Assembly (NCBI GenBank): GCA_019116265.1
Contig: DXBZ01000029.1
Span: forward strand, 1-37,207
Origin: Candidatus Olsenella stercoravium
GTDB taxonomy: Bacteria > Actinomycetota > Coriobacteriia > Coriobacteriales > Atopobiaceae
Direction of reading: 5' to 3'
Length of the DNA stretch: 37,207 bases
In this document: one piece after another, positions 7,833 to 16,872 of the stretch
Position numbering within the stretch: the first letter of the stretch is position 1
Layout of the letters: each line of letters starts with the position of its first letter
The notes under the pieces: generated by a model
Seen by the model: only the letters and a program-made list of their open reading frames with translations
Told to the model about the DNA's origin: nothing
The model's database searches: none
Position numbers and translations under genes: made by a program

Positions 7833-8960
7833 ATGCAACTGACTCTCGACAGGCTCACCGCCCTGCGCGCGCTCAGGGTCTTTCGCGGCACGCGCCAGCC
7901 GCTGCCCTCCTCCCGCTGCGACCTGCCCGCGCCGGACCCCAGCCCCCAGCGCCGCTGGACCACGCGCATCCTGCCGCTCGAACGAATCGCGCTCCGCAGC
8001 GCCCCCTCCGCCGAACGCCCCATCGAAGTGGTCGCGCCGAGCGCGCAGGCGCGCCTCCAGGCGTCGTTTGCCCGCTGCCGGGTCCGCTCGACGAGCGTCC
8101 CGCCCCACTCCTTTGTCGATCTCGGCGACGGCCTGTTCATCCCCTGTCCCGAGCTGCTCTTCTTTGAGCTCGCCGACGTCCTCACCATGGAGGCGCTCGC
8201 CCTCCTCGCCTACGAGCTCTGCGGCACCTACGCACGCGACGCCGCGGAGCCGCGCCTCGGCGAGGTCGCCTACGACGTCCCGCCCGTCACCTCCGTCGAC
8301 CGAATCCTGGCCTACCTCGACGAGCTCGGCGACCGCACAAACGTGACCCTCGCGCGGCACGCCCTCTCCTACGCCGCGGACAACGCCTGGTCGCCCATGG
8401 AGTCAATCGTCGCACTCATGACGTGCCTGCGGCCGGACGAGCTCGGGTACGGCCTGGGTCGCGTGCGCCTCAACGTGCGGCACGGCGCGACGCCCGAGCT
8501 CGTCGCACTGGGGTGCAAGGGCTCCCGCGTACCCGACATAGAGGTCGAGGGCACACACGTGGGTTTCAACTATGGCAGCACCCTCCACCTCGACCTCGGG
8601 TCGATCGCGGAGGCCGCCAGCGGCGGGGACGCCACCGGCGCGATCCGCAGCGTCCGCGAAAAGTACCTCGACGACCTCAGGCGCAACCGCGAGCTTGCGG
8701 CGCTCGGCAGCATCACCCTGCCCGTCACCGCGCAGGACCTGTTCGCCCCCGGCGGGCTCGACGCCGTCATGCTCGAGGCCGCGATGGTGATCGACCAGGT
8801 GGACGGCGGCTTCGCCCTGAGCGACGTCCGCGCGATCCTCGGTCCCGGGTCGCTGCAGAAGCGTCGCCAGCAGCTCATATGGTCGCTGCTCCCCTGGGAG
8901 GAGGGCGCCGCACACGCGCGAGCCGCCCTCGCGCGGCGCCCGTGGGACGTCGCGTTGTAG
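7833..8960 (+). CDS. Nuclease-like protein (DUF559/AbiEi-like architecture), catalytic motif degraded
   Basis: A 375-residue protein. The middle (about residues 90-140) carries PPHSFVDLGDGLFIPCPELLFFELA and a YELCGTYA motif. I associate this layout with a paralogous family of Coriobacteriia in which a winged-helix/AbiEi-like N-terminal part precedes a PD-(D/E)XK or DUF559 (Vsr-like) nuclease domain. Here the nuclease-like part reads RVPDIEVEGTHVGFNYGSTL, then DDLRRNRELAALGSITLPVT. In active relatives I would expect an acidic residue (IEYDG-like) where this protein has FNYGS, so activity is doubtful. The ATG at 7833 follows a G-rich site. The gene stands alone and is flanked by 73-bp elements A (38 bp upstream) and B (57 bp downstream). 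Confidence is high for a gene and moderate for the family. Confidence 0.65.
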   Translation: MQLTLDRLTALRALRVFRGTRQPLPSSRCDLPAPDPSPQRRWTTRILPLERIALRSAPSAERPIEVVAPSAQARLQASFARCRVRSTSVPPHSFVDLGDGLFIPCPELLFFELADVLTMEALALLAYELCGTYARDAAEPRLGEVAYDVPPVTSVDRILAYLDELGDRTNVTLARHALSYAADNAWSPMESIVALMTCLRPDELGYGLGRVRLNVRHGATPELVALGCKGSRVPDIEVEGTHVGFNYGSTLHLDLGSIAEAASGGDATGAIRSVREKYLDDLRRNRELAALGSITLPVTAQDLFAPGGLDAVMLEAAMVIDQVDGGFALSDVRAILGPGSLQKRRQQLIWSLLPWEEGAAHARAALARRPWDVAL

Positions 8961-9017
8961 GCCGCGCGGCGAGGTGACGGTTCTTCTCGCCCCATCGGTA
9001 GTTACGATTTTTGTTAA

Positions 9018-9090
9018 TAACACGCAGAATTCAGGTTGTACGTTAAATTCAGCTGGCGTTATGTGATATGAAACCGGATTCTGCGTGTTA
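9018..9090. repeat. 73-bp inverted-repeat element B (short class)
   Basis: The arms TAACACGCAGAAT (9018-9030) and ATTCTGCGTGTTA (9078-9090) are perfectly complementary, giving the same 73-bp length and left-arm sequence as element A. The central AGCTGGCG starts 33 nt from the left end. By core orientation, B is inverted relative to A (shared GTTTCATAT / ATATGAAAC). It lies 57 bp after the nuclease-like gene. Confidence 0.85.
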
Positions 9091-9103
9091 ATGAGGGGAG
9101 GCC

Positions 9104-9164
9104 GAGAAGGACGAGAGGTCGGGCGAGAAGGACGCGGGGTCGAGAAGAGCGCGGGGCCGAGAAG
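9104..9164 (+). repeat. Four tandem GAGAAG motifs
   Basis: GAGAAG occurs at 9104, 9125, 9142 and 9159 in the same orientation, in contexts such as GGCCGAGAAGGACGAG and GGGCGAGAAGGACGCG, with 17-21 bp spacing. No reading frame explains them. Confidence 0.7.
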
Positions 9165-9177
9165 AACGTGCGCACGC

Positions 9178-9211
9178 AAAAGGGCCCCGGCGACGTGCGC
9201 CGAGGCCCCGA
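9178..9211 (-). terminator. Terminator of tRNA-Leu
   Basis: On the minus strand a GC-rich stem (GGGGCCTCGGCG pairing with CGCCGGGGCCC around CACGT) is followed by TTTTGCG, just downstream of the tRNA 3' end. Confidence 0.8.
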
Positions 9212-9218
9212 GCTCTCC

Positions 9219-9305
9219 TGGTGCGGGCGAAAGGACTTGAACCTTCATGGAGTTGCCCCCATACGGACCTGAACCGTACGCGTCTGCCAATTCCGCCACG
9301 CCCGC
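9219..9305 (-). tRNA. tRNA-Leu(CAG)
   Basis: On the minus strand the acceptor GCGGGCG pairs with CGCCCGC. The anticodon stem TACGG/CCGTA carries the loop TTCAGGT, so the anticodon is CAG. A long variable arm marks a type II tRNA. CCA is encoded (TGG at 9219-9221 on the plus strand). Confidence 0.96.
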
Positions 9306-9315
9306 GTGCTGAGCT

Positions 9316-9344
9316 ATCGTAACGCATCCACCCGGCGGCCGCAA
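9316..9344 (-). promoter_or_regulatory. Promoter of tRNA-Leu
   Basis: On the minus strand TTGCGG (9339-9344) and TACGAT (9316-9321) are separated by 17 bp. The -10 ends 10 bp before the tRNA. Confidence 0.6.
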
Positions 9345-9394
9345 GCGCTAAAATGTCACCACACGGCCAGACGCAGCTGAAACGAGGAGGAGCC

Positions 9395-11161
9395 GTGAGC
9401 GACCTGCCCACGAGGGTACACCCAACCCCCCTGCAGTCGGCGGCCCAGCCGCACGACGAGTACCTGCTCGGCCGCTATCGCGTGCTCGAGCGGCGCGGAC
9501 GCGGCGGCTTTGGCACGGTCTGCACCTGCTGGGACATGCGCCTGCAGCGCCGCGTGGCCATCAAGCGCATGCCGCTTGCGGCCGAGACCGGCACCACGGC
9601 CGCCGAGGCGCTCGCCGAGGCGCGCACCGCCTGCATGCTCGGCCACCCCAACATCGTCACCGTCTTTGACTTTGAGTCGGACGGCACCTTTGCCTACCTC
9701 GTCATGGAGCACGTCGACGGCCTCAACCTCGCCGAGCTGCTCGCCCGCGTGGAGGGCGGCCGGCTCACCGGCGACGAGTGCGCCCACGTGCTGCGGAGCG
9801 TGGCGCGCGCGCTCGCCTTTGCGCACGAGAACCGCGTGCTGCACCTAGACATCAAGCCCACCAACATCATGGTCGACCGCCAGGGCGTGGTGAAGCTCGC
9901 CGACTTTGGCATGGCGACGCTCGCCTCGGCCGCCGGCTACGGCGGCGCGCGCGGCGGGACCGTGGGCTACATGCCGCCCGAGCAGATCGACGGCGCCATG
10001 GTCGACGAGCGGACCGACGTCTTCTCGCTCGCCGTCGTGGTGTGGCAGGCGCTCACGGGAACGAACCCGTTTCTGGCGAGAAGCGCGGAGGACTCGCGGC
10101 GGCGCATCGCCAAGGGGCCGGGCCGGCTCACCAAGCTCTGCCCCGGGCTCGACCCGGGCGCGGAGGCGGTGCTGCTGGGCGAGCTCTCCCCCTCGCCCTC
10201 CGGCCGCAGCGCCGACGCGCTGGACTTTGCCGAGGAGCTCGTCCCGCACCTCGGGCTCCCCACCATGGGGGTCGAGTCGCTGCGCGACCTGGTGTCACAG
10301 GCCGAGAAGGACGACGAGCCCGGTGACGACGGCCGGGTCCGGCGCGCGCCCTCGGGCCCGGCGCTGCGCGCGCCCGAGGGCCTCGTCGCCCGGCTGGTCA
10401 CGGCCGTCCTCACCTTCTCGGCGCTCCGGCTCGTGACGCCCCACGTGGCGGTCCTCGACGGTGCGCCCGCCGCGGCGGCCCCGCTCGTCTGCGCCCTGCT
10501 CTCCACCCTGTGGCCGCCGGCCGCGGCGCCGTTGCTCGCCGCCGCGCTGGGGGCGGCGCTCGTCACGTCGCCGGGAGGGTCCGGCGCGGGCGTCCTTCTC
10601 GGCATCCTGCTTTTTGTGGCGCTGCTGCTGTGGTGGGCGGTCGTCGGGCGCCGCGAGCGGCTCTCCTCGCTCGCGCTGCTGCTGCCCTGCTGCCTGCCGT
10701 CCCCGGCCTGTGGCGCGGCCCTCTCCGGGTACGCGCTCGACCCGGGCCCCGCCGCACTCACCGCCCTTCTTGGGTACCTGACGGGCACCCTCTACCACGC
10801 GGCGGTGACGGCGTCGTTTGATCCGACCGCCCTTGCGGACGCACTCGTCACCCGGGCGTCGGAGCCCGTGACCTGGCTCTTGCTGGCGGGGTCGGTCGCC
10901 TGTGCGGCGCTCTCGTCGGCGGTCGCCCTGCGCGGCTCGGTGGCCGGCGGCGTCCTCGGTCAGCTGCTCGGCCTCGCCTGCCTCGGGGCCTCCTGCGTCC
11001 TCGCAGCCAGCATGGAGAATAGCGGTATATGGTCCGCCCTCGACTGGTCGACGCTCGTCCTTGCGCTACTCTTGAGTGTGCTTATGTGCATCGCAACCGT
11101 CCTGCGAGGCCCCCTCTACGAGGACCGTGAAGGCGAGGAGATAGATGAGTTTTCTGAGTGA
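9395..11161 (+). CDS. Serine/threonine protein kinase with a polytopic membrane C-terminus
   Basis: A 588-residue protein. The N-terminal Hanks-type kinase domain (about residues 28-300) has the glycine loop GRGGFGTV, the ATP lysine in VAIKRM (K57), the catalytic loop HLDIKPTN (D152) and ADFGMA (D170), then GTVGYMPPEQ. The catalytic loop has HLD rather than HRD, so it is a non-RD kinase. After a charged linker, the C-terminal half (about 330-570) is a series of six or so hydrophobic spans rather than PASTA repeats. The GTG at 9395 is preferred over an upstream ATG because GAGGAGGAG precedes it. It overlaps the FhaA gene by 17 bp and heads the cell-wall signalling operon. It takes the place pknA holds in mycobacteria, but its membrane architecture differs. 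Confidence 0.88.
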   Translation: MSDLPTRVHPTPLQSAAQPHDEYLLGRYRVLERRGRGGFGTVCTCWDMRLQRRVAIKRMPLAAETGTTAAEALAEARTACMLGHPNIVTVFDFESDGTFAYLVMEHVDGLNLAELLARVEGGRLTGDECAHVLRSVARALAFAHENRVLHLDIKPTNIMVDRQGVVKLADFGMATLASAAGYGGARGGTVGYMPPEQIDGAMVDERTDVFSLAVVVWQALTGTNPFLARSAEDSRRRIAKGPGRLTKLCPGLDPGAEAVLLGELSPSPSGRSADALDFAEELVPHLGLPTMGVESLRDLVSQAEKDDEPGDDGRVRRAPSGPALRAPEGLVARLVTAVLTFSALRLVTPHVAVLDGAPAAAAPLVCALLSTLWPPAAAPLLAAALGAALVTSPGGSGAGVLLGILLFVALLLWWAVVGRRERLSSLALLLPCCLPSPACGAALSGYALDPGPAALTALLGYLTGTLYHAAVTASFDPTALADALVTRASEPVTWLLLAGSVACAALSSAVALRGSVAGGVLGQLLGLACLGASCVLAASMENSGIWSALDWSTLVLALLLSVLMCIATVLRGPLYEDREGEEIDEFSE

Positions 11162-12191
11162 CTTCGAGTCTCGTATCGGCTCCGTCTTTGGCGCCGCGCC
11201 CCAAGGCTACACCGAGCCCTTCTCGTTCAAGAAGCTCGCCAAGCGCGCGGCGCGCGAGATGGAGAACGAGACCTACGAGATCGACGGCGTGGACACCGCC
11301 CCCGCCCTCTACACCGTGCTCGTCTCCTCCGCGGACGACTCGCTCATGCGCCCGCTCTACGAGCAGATCACCTACGAGACGTCCTCCTTCGTGACGGCTC
11401 AGGCCCAGAAGAAGGGCTACGCCTTCGTGGGCAGCCCGCTCGTGCGCTTCATGGTCGACCCGAGCCTCAAGTCGGGCAAGTTCGCGGTCTTTGCCGAGAA
11501 CGTGGACGCAGGCACGCTCGCGCGCCTGCGCGAGGAGGAGCGCGCGTTTCTCGCCGGCAACTCGAGCGCCGGCGGCGCGGCCGCCCAGGTCCACCCGCGC
11601 GGGCGTCGCCAGGAGATGCCGGCGCCGGCACCCGAGCCCATGCCCGTGGCGGCCCCTGCGGCCGACGGCCTTGACGTCATACCGCTCGACGTGATCGAGC
11701 CCGCACCCATCGCCTCCGCATCCGGCTCCACACCCATGCCCGTCCCGCTGGGAGAGCCGGCCCCGGTGGTCGTGCCCGGCGAGGGGCCCGGCTCCGTGCC
11801 CGTCCCGCAGACGCAGCGCCGCAGTGTCCCGCTCGTCGACCCGCGCCGCGGCGTCGGCGACGTCGCCGCCCCTGCGGCGGCGAGCGCCGAGCAGCCGATC
11901 GCGACCTGCCTGCTCATCGACCGCCAGAGCGGCCAGACCTACACCGCGACCGCCCCGGCCACCGTCATCGGCCGCGAGCGCTCGCAGGCCGGCGTCGTCC
12001 TGCGCGACCCCAACGTCTCGCGCCGTCACGCCGAGCTCAGCTTTGACGGTCGCGACTGGCACATCACCGACCTCGGCTCCACCAACGGCACCCTGGTCAA
12101 CGACGTCGACGTCCGCGAGTGCGTCCTGCGCAACGGCGACCTCATCACGCTCGGCCTCATGAACCTCGAGTTCAGGGAGAACCCGCGATGA
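11145..12191 (+). CDS. fhaA: FhaA-like protein: DUF3662 plus FHA domain
   Basis: A 348-residue cytosolic adaptor. The N-terminal about 125 residues (MSFLSDFESRIGSVFG..., ending near FAVFAENVD) match the DUF3662/FhaA N-terminal domain. A Pro/Ala-rich linker (about 140-245) follows. The C-terminal FHA domain (about 255-348) shows TVIGRERSQAGVVL, the phosphothreonine-binding DPNVSRRHAEL and LGSTNGTLVND. In mycobacteria the equivalent binds phosphorylated partners such as the lipid II flippase regulator; that role is assumed here. The gene overlaps the upstream kinase by 17 bp and the downstream FhaB by 4 bp (ATGA), which indicates translational coupling. Confidence 0.93.
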   Translation: MSFLSDFESRIGSVFGAAPQGYTEPFSFKKLAKRAAREMENETYEIDGVDTAPALYTVLVSSADDSLMRPLYEQITYETSSFVTAQAQKKGYAFVGSPLVRFMVDPSLKSGKFAVFAENVDAGTLARLREEERAFLAGNSSAGGAAAQVHPRGRRQEMPAPAPEPMPVAAPAADGLDVIPLDVIEPAPIASASGSTPMPVPLGEPAPVVVPGEGPGSVPVPQTQRRSVPLVDPRRGVGDVAAPAAASAEQPIATCLLIDRQSGQTYTATAPATVIGRERSQAGVVLRDPNVSRRHAELSFDGRDWHITDLGSTNGTLVNDVDVRECVLRNGDLITLGLMNLEFRENPR

Positions 12192-12601
12192 TCGAGCTCG
12201 TGCTGTTTGCTGGGCGCATCCTGCTCGTCGTCGTTCTCTACGTGTTTCTCTTCGCGGTCATGCGCACGGGCGTGGGCCTCGTGCGCGGCCAGCGGCGCGA
12301 CACCGCGATCTGGGCGATTGACGTCGAGAAGGGCACGCGCTCGCTGCGCGGCCTGCACGTCGACATCCTCGGGCCGGTCGTCATCGGCCGCTCCCCCTCC
12401 TCTGACATCGTGATCGACGAGCCCTACGTCTCCTCGACGCACGCGCGCCTCGCGCTCCAGGGCCCGGCGCTCGTCCTCGAGGACCTTGGATCCACCAACG
12501 GCACGCTGGTCAACGGCCACCTCATCGACCAGCCCGTCACCCTGCGCGAGGGAGACGAGGTGCAGATCGGCGACACCATCATGCGAGTGAGCCGCGGATG
12601 A
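12188..12601 (+). CDS. fhaB: FhaB-like membrane-anchored FHA protein
   Basis: A 137-residue protein with an N-terminal membrane span (GRILLVVVLYVFLFAVM) and a C-terminal FHA domain. The FHA signature is VIGRSPSSDIVIDEPYVSSTHARL, seen in two pieces with GRSPSSD and SSTHARL, plus LGSTNGTLVNG. It is the membrane-bound phosphothreonine reader that in actinobacteria sits between FhaA and the PstP phosphatase, and is usually a substrate of the operon's kinases. The ATG at 12188 overlaps the fhaA stop as ATGA, and its own stop overlaps the next start the same way. Confidence 0.93.
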   Translation: MIELVLFAGRILLVVVLYVFLFAVMRTGVGLVRGQRRDTAIWAIDVEKGTRSLRGLHVDILGPVVIGRSPSSDIVIDEPYVSSTHARLALQGPALVLEDLGSTNGTLVNGHLIDQPVTLREGDEVQIGDTIMRVSRG

Positions 12602-13839
12602 CGGGCGCCGAGGCACAGATCGGCCCCGCCCAGGAGCCCGCCAACGCTCCCGGTCGCGCGGAGATCCCCGTCGAGGGCCGCCTCGGCGCGGACGCCGTCT
12701 CGGGCTCCAACGGCTTCATCGCGTGGGGCGCCCGCAGCGACGTCGGGCTCGTCCGTGGCCACAACGAGGACTCCTTCCTGCTGCGCACCCCGCTCTTCAT
12801 GGTTTCTGACGGCATGGGCGGCCACGCCGCCGGCGAGGTCGCCAGCTCGATAGCCGTCGAGACCGTGGGCGAGCAGGCCCCCGGCACCGCCGACGACGTC
12901 CTTCTCGGCGCTGCGGTCGAGGCGGCGAACATGGCCGTGATCCAAGCCGCCGAGCAGGGCATCGGCAAGCCCGGCATGGGCTGCACCGTCACCGCCGTTC
13001 TTATCGAGAAGAACAAGATGGCCGTGGCCCACGTGGGCGATTCGCGCGCCTACGTACTGCGCCAGGGCACGCTCGTGCGCGTCACGCACGACCACTCCTA
13101 CGTGGAGGAGCTCGTGGACTCCGGCCAGATCACGGCCGACGAGGCCCGCACGCACCCCTCGCGCTCCATCATCACCCGCGCCCTCGGCTCCGACCCCGAC
13201 ATGTACGCCGACCACTTCTCGCTCGAGGTCAACGACGGCGACCGCATCATCCTCTGCTCGGACGGCCTCTCATCGATGATCTCCGACGCGGAGATCGAGT
13301 CGCTCGCCGTCTCGAGCGCGACCCCCCAGCAGGCAGCCGACAACCTCGTGGCGGCGGCGCTCACCGCAGGCGGGTCCGACAACGTCACCGTCGTCGTGGT
13401 CGACGTCCTGAACGACGGGATCGCTGACGCCGCGCGCAGGCGCCTGCTCCGCCGCGCCTCCATCATCAGCGGCGTGATCGTCGTGCTCGCGGCCCTGTCG
13501 GTCCTTCTCGCCGCCGCGCTCGTTCGCAGCGAGTGGTACCTCGGCGTCAACGGCACCACCGTCGGCCTCTACCGGGGCGTCAGCGGGAGCTTCCTCGGCG
13601 TGCCCACCTACGAGCTCGTGGGCACAAGCTCGGTGGAGCTCTCCGACCTTCCCTCCTCCGTGCAGGACCAGCTCGCGCAGGGCATACGAGTGGAGAGCGA
13701 GGAGGCGGGCCGCGAGGTCATCGACTCCTACCACGACCAGATCAATGCCGAGAAGGACCGTGCCGCCCAGATCGCCGAGACGGCACGCTCCGAGACGAGC
13801 GACCCCTCGTCAGATGCGGACGGGGGTGAGCAGCAGTGA
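12598..13839 (+). CDS. pstP: PP2C-family serine/threonine phosphatase
   Basis: A 413-residue metal-dependent phosphatase that reverses the kinases of the cluster. PP2C motifs in order are [46 protein letters not shown] and [11 protein letters not shown], which carry the aspartates that bind the Mn/Mg pair. An unusual 45-residue N-terminal extension precedes the domain. One membrane span ([19 protein letters not shown], about residues 287-305) is followed by an extracellular segment of about 110 residues, rich in acidic residues at its end. It overlaps fhaB by 4 bp (ATGA) and the next gene by 4 bp (GTGA). Confidence 0.95.
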   Translation: MTGAEAQIGPAQEPANAPGRAEIPVEGRLGADAVSGSNGFIAWGARSDVGLVRGHNEDSFLLRTPLFMVSDGMGGHAAGEVASSIAVETVGEQAPGTADDVLLGAAVEAANMAVIQAAEQGIGKPGMGCTVTAVLIEKNKMAVAHVGDSRAYVLRQGTLVRVTHDHSYVEELVDSGQITADEARTHPSRSIITRALGSDPDMYADHFSLEVNDGDRIILCSDGLSSMISDAEIESLAVSSATPQQAADNLVAAALTAGGSDNVTVVVVDVLNDGIADAARRRLLRRASIISGVIVVLAALSVLLAAALVRSEWYLGVNGTTVGLYRGVSGSFLGVPTYELVGTSSVELSDLPSSVQDQLAQGIRVESEEAGREVIDSYHDQINAEKDRAAQIAETARSETSDPSSDADGGEQQ

Positions 13840-16814
13840 GACGCAGAAGGTACGCGGGCGCGATGTCGCGCTCCGAGGTCGAGGCATCCGTCATGTCCGC
13901 CCCGCTGCCGGCGGCGCGCGCGAGGACGCACGGACACGGCCGTCGCAACACCGAGCTCTTCCTGCTCTGCCTTGCCGCGGTCCCGGTCCTGCTCCTCTAT
14001 GCCATGTACGTGGTCAACTCCAACACCCAGCTGAGCGTCGCCACGCTCGGGGTGCCGCTCGGGCTGTTCGCCGCGTTCGCGGCCGCCCACGTGGCGATCC
14101 GCTTCCTTGCGCCGGGGGCCGACTCCGCGATCCTGCCCATCGTCTTTGTGCTCTCGGGGACGGGTATAACCTTCCTCACGCGCCTCGCCCCCGACGCAGC
14201 GGTGAGCCAGGTCGTGTGGCTGTTCGTCTCCGTGGCGGCCATGGTTGCCGTGCTCGCGCTCGTGCGCGACATCGACTCGCTCGCAGACTACAAGTACACG
14301 CTCGGCCTCGTCGGCGTGGTCCTTCTCGTCCTGCCCATGATCTTGGGAACCGAGCAGAACGGCTCCAAGCTGTGGATCTACATCGGCGGCTTCAGCTTCC
14401 AGCCCGGCGAGTTCGCCAAGATCGCGATCACGCTCTTCCTGGCGTTCTATCTCGCGACCAACCGCGAGGCGCTCTCTGCGTCGATGCGCAGCTTTGGCCC
14501 CATCACGCTGCCGCGCCTGCGCATGCTGCTGCCGCTTCTGGTCATGTGGGGCATCAGCCTGCTCGTCGTAATCTTTGAGACGGACCTCGGCAGCGCCCTG
14601 CTGTTCTTTGCCTTCTTCGTCATCATGATCTACGTGGCCACCGGACGGGTCAGCTACGTGGTGGTGAGCCTTCTTCTGCTCGCCGCCGGCGGGGTGGCGT
14701 GCTACTTCCTCTTTGGTCACGTCCAGAACCGCGTCAACATCTGGATCGATCCCTGGTCGGCGGCCTCGAGCGGCGGCTATCAGATCGTGCAGGGCCTCTA
14801 TTCGCTCGCGGACGGCGGTCTGGTGGGCACCGGCATAGGCAACGGCCTCTCCACGACGATCCCCTTTGTGCAGAGCGACTTCATCTTTGCCGCGATCGGC
14901 GAGGAGATGGGGCTTCTCGGCGCGTCGGCCGTGCTGATTCTCTTCCTGCTCTTCTGCGTGCGCGGCCTCGCCACGGCGGCGCGGGCAAAGTCCGACTGCT
15001 CCGCCTTTGCGGCCGTGGGTCTCACCTGCGCCATCTCCATCCAGGCGTTCATCATCGTGGGCGGCGTCACCAAGCTGCTGCCGCTCACGGGCGTGACCCT
15101 GCCCTTCATGAGCCAGGGCGGCACGTCCCTTCTCGCCAGCTTTGTGATCGTGGGCCTCCTGCTGCGCGCCGGCGACGAGGGCACGGGGCGCGAGGCCCAG
15201 CTGCGCAGCGCCTCCGAGCGCAAGAGCTCCCGGCGCGACCCCGTCCTCTCCCTGACCAGCCAGATTCAGGCGCAGGGCGCGGCGGGCGCCCACGCGGCCT
15301 CCGTGGTCCACGGCAGCCACGCGCGGGGGCACTTTGGCCTCAACACCGCCGAGTCCGGCGTGCTGGGGCGCGTGGCCCTAGGCAAGCGCCTGACCGCGCT
15401 CATCACGGTCTTCTCGCTCTTCTTTGCCGCGCTCATCGCCAACCTCACCTACGTGCAGCAGATCGACGCCGAGCGCATCCAGACGCTGCCGACCAACAAC
15501 CACACCATAGCCCGCAGCGCTTACGTGCAGCGCGGCGCGATCATCACCTCCGACGGCGTCACCCTCGCCGAGAGCACGCAGCAGCCCGACGGCACCTACG
15601 CGCGCTCCTATCCGCAGGGCACGCTCGCGCGCCACACCGTGGGCTACATCTCCACACAGTACGGCTCCGACGGCGTCGAGGCCACGATGAACGAGACCCT
15701 CACGGGGCGCAAGGACTACTCAAACTGGAGGACCGCGCTCTACTCGCTCGCAGGCGTGGCCCAGCCGGGCTCCACGGTCCAGCTGACGATAAACTCGCAG
15801 ATGCAGCGCGCCGCCGAGGAGGCGCTCAGCGGCTACACCGGCGCGATCGTGGTGCTCGACCCGCGCACCGGCGCCGTGCTGGCCAGCGCCTCCTCGCCCA
15901 CCTACAGCGTGGACCAGCTCGGCGAGGTGATAACGTCCGGCTCGGGCGGCCAGCTCGTCAACCGTGCGACGCAGGCCCTCTACGCGCCGGGTTCCACGTT
16001 CAAGGCGGTCACGCTCGCCGCCGCCCTCGACTCCGGCGCGACCTCGCTCGATGACACCGTGAGCGCCCCCGCCTCCATGGAGATCGGCGGGGCCGAGGTC
16101 ACCAACATCCACGACGCCGACTACGGCGAGATCAGCGTGGACGAGGCGTTTGCCGTCTCCGCCAACACCGCGTTTGGCCAGATCGGGACCAGCGTGGGCG
16201 CAAACAACCTCGTGAGCTACGCCAAGGCCTTTGGCTACGGCCAGGAGATCGGCCAGGACTTCCCGAGCCTCGCCTCGCTCATGCCCGTGCCTGCGGAGAT
16301 GACCGAGTGGGAGACCGCTTGGGCGGCCTGCGGCCAGCCGGTCGGCAGGCACGAGAGCCCCGCCGGCCCCCAGACCACGGTCATGCAGAACGCCGTGGTC
16401 GCGCAGGCGATCGCCAACGACGGCATCGCCATGGACCCCTACGTCGTCGGACACGTGCTCTCGCCCGAGGGCGTCGAGGTCTCGTCCACGTCGGCCCGCT
16501 CGCTCGGCCAGGCCATCTCGGCCGAGACGGCAAGTCAGCTCAAGGAGGCCATGCTCGGCGTGGTCGAGGGCGGCACCGGCACCGCCGCCCAGGTCCCGGG
16601 GACGCGCGTCGCCGGCAAGACCGGCACCGCAGAGGTCGAGAACGGCCACGTCAACTCACTCTTCATCGGCTTTGCCCCCTACGACGAGCCGACGCTCGTG
16701 ATCTCTGTCTGCGTTGAGGGCCAGGGCAACGACGTCGAGGGGCTCGCGGCGAGCCTCGCGGGCCGCGTGCTCGCCACCTCGCTGCAGGTGCAGGCGGCGG
16801 GAGCGGGAAGCTGA
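13836..16814 (+). CDS. rodA-pbpA: Fused SEDS glycosyltransferase and class B penicillin-binding protein (RodA-PbpA)
   Basis: One 992-residue frame encodes both peptidoglycan polymerase and crosslinker. Residues about 35-450 are a ten-span SEDS protein: [12 protein letters not shown] carries the catalytic aspartate (D250), and the C-terminal SEDS signature includes [18 protein letters not shown] polar linker (about 455-510) leads to the PBP anchor span ([19 protein letters not shown]), a short dimerisation region and a transpeptidase domain with SxxK at GSTFK (S720, K723), SxN at SAN (S775) and KTG at 928-930. There are no PASTA repeats. I checked the linker region: the frame is continuous, with no stop or internal Shine-Dalgarno-ATG pair. 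Mycobacteria and most actinobacteria encode rodA and pbpA separately at this position. The GTG at 13836 overlaps the phosphatase stop (GTGA); an ATG at 13863 is an alternative. Confidence 0.93.
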   Translation: MRRRRYAGAMSRSEVEASVMSAPLPAARARTHGHGRRNTELFLLCLAAVPVLLLYAMYVVNSNTQLSVATLGVPLGLFAAFAAAHVAIRFLAPGADSAILPIVFVLSGTGITFLTRLAPDAAVSQVVWLFVSVAAMVAVLALVRDIDSLADYKYTLGLVGVVLLVLPMILGTEQNGSKLWIYIGGFSFQPGEFAKIAITLFLAFYLATNREALSASMRSFGPITLPRLRMLLPLLVMWGISLLVVIFETDLGSALLFFAFFVIMIYVATGRVSYVVVSLLLLAAGGVACYFLFGHVQNRVNIWIDPWSAASSGGYQIVQGLYSLADGGLVGTGIGNGLSTTIPFVQSDFIFAAIGEEMGLLGASAVLILFLLFCVRGLATAARAKSDCSAFAAVGLTCAISIQAFIIVGGVTKLLPLTGVTLPFMSQGGTSLLASFVIVGLLLRAGDEGTGREAQLRSASERKSSRRDPVLSLTSQIQAQGAAGAHAASVVHGSHARGHFGLNTAESGVLGRVALGKRLTALITVFSLFFAALIANLTYVQQIDAERIQTLPTNNHTIARSAYVQRGAIITSDGVTLAESTQQPDGTYARSYPQGTLARHTVGYISTQYGSDGVEATMNETLTGRKDYSNWRTALYSLAGVAQPGSTVQLTINSQMQRAAEEALSGYTGAIVVLDPRTGAVLASASSPTYSVDQLGEVITSGSGGQLVNRATQALYAPGSTFKAVTLAAALDSGATSLDDTVSAPASMEIGGAEVTNIHDADYGEISVDEAFAVSANTAFGQIGTSVGANNLVSYAKAFGYGQEIGQDFPSLASLMPVPAEMTEWETAWAACGQPVGRHESPAGPQTTVMQNAVVAQAIANDGIAMDPYVVGHVLSPEGVEVSSTSARSLGQAISAETASQLKEAMLGVVEGGTGTAAQVPGTRVAGKTGTAEVENGHVNSLFIGFAPYDEPTLVISVCVEGQGNDVEGLAASLAGRVLATSLQVQAAGAGS

Positions 16815-16864
16815 TGGTGAAGGACACCGGACAAAACGGCGCGGGCATCGCCCGCGAGGGATAG
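16814..16864 (+). CDS. Possible 16-codon mini-gene between rodA-pbpA and pknB
   Basis: An ATG overlaps the rodA-pbpA stop by one base (TGATG) and opens [16 protein letters not shown], ending nine bases before the pknB start. Its stop lies within the pknB ribosome-binding region (TAGGAGAG). It could couple translation of pknB to the upstream gene, or be a remnant, or be chance. No function can be assigned. Confidence 0.3.
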   Translation: MVKDTGQNGAGIAREG

Positions 16865-16872
16865 GAGAGACG

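Noticed and set aside
13836..16814. Two separate genes rodA and pbpA
   Set aside because: I looked for a stop or internal start in the linker (codons about 450-515) and found a continuous frame without a Shine-Dalgarno-start pair.
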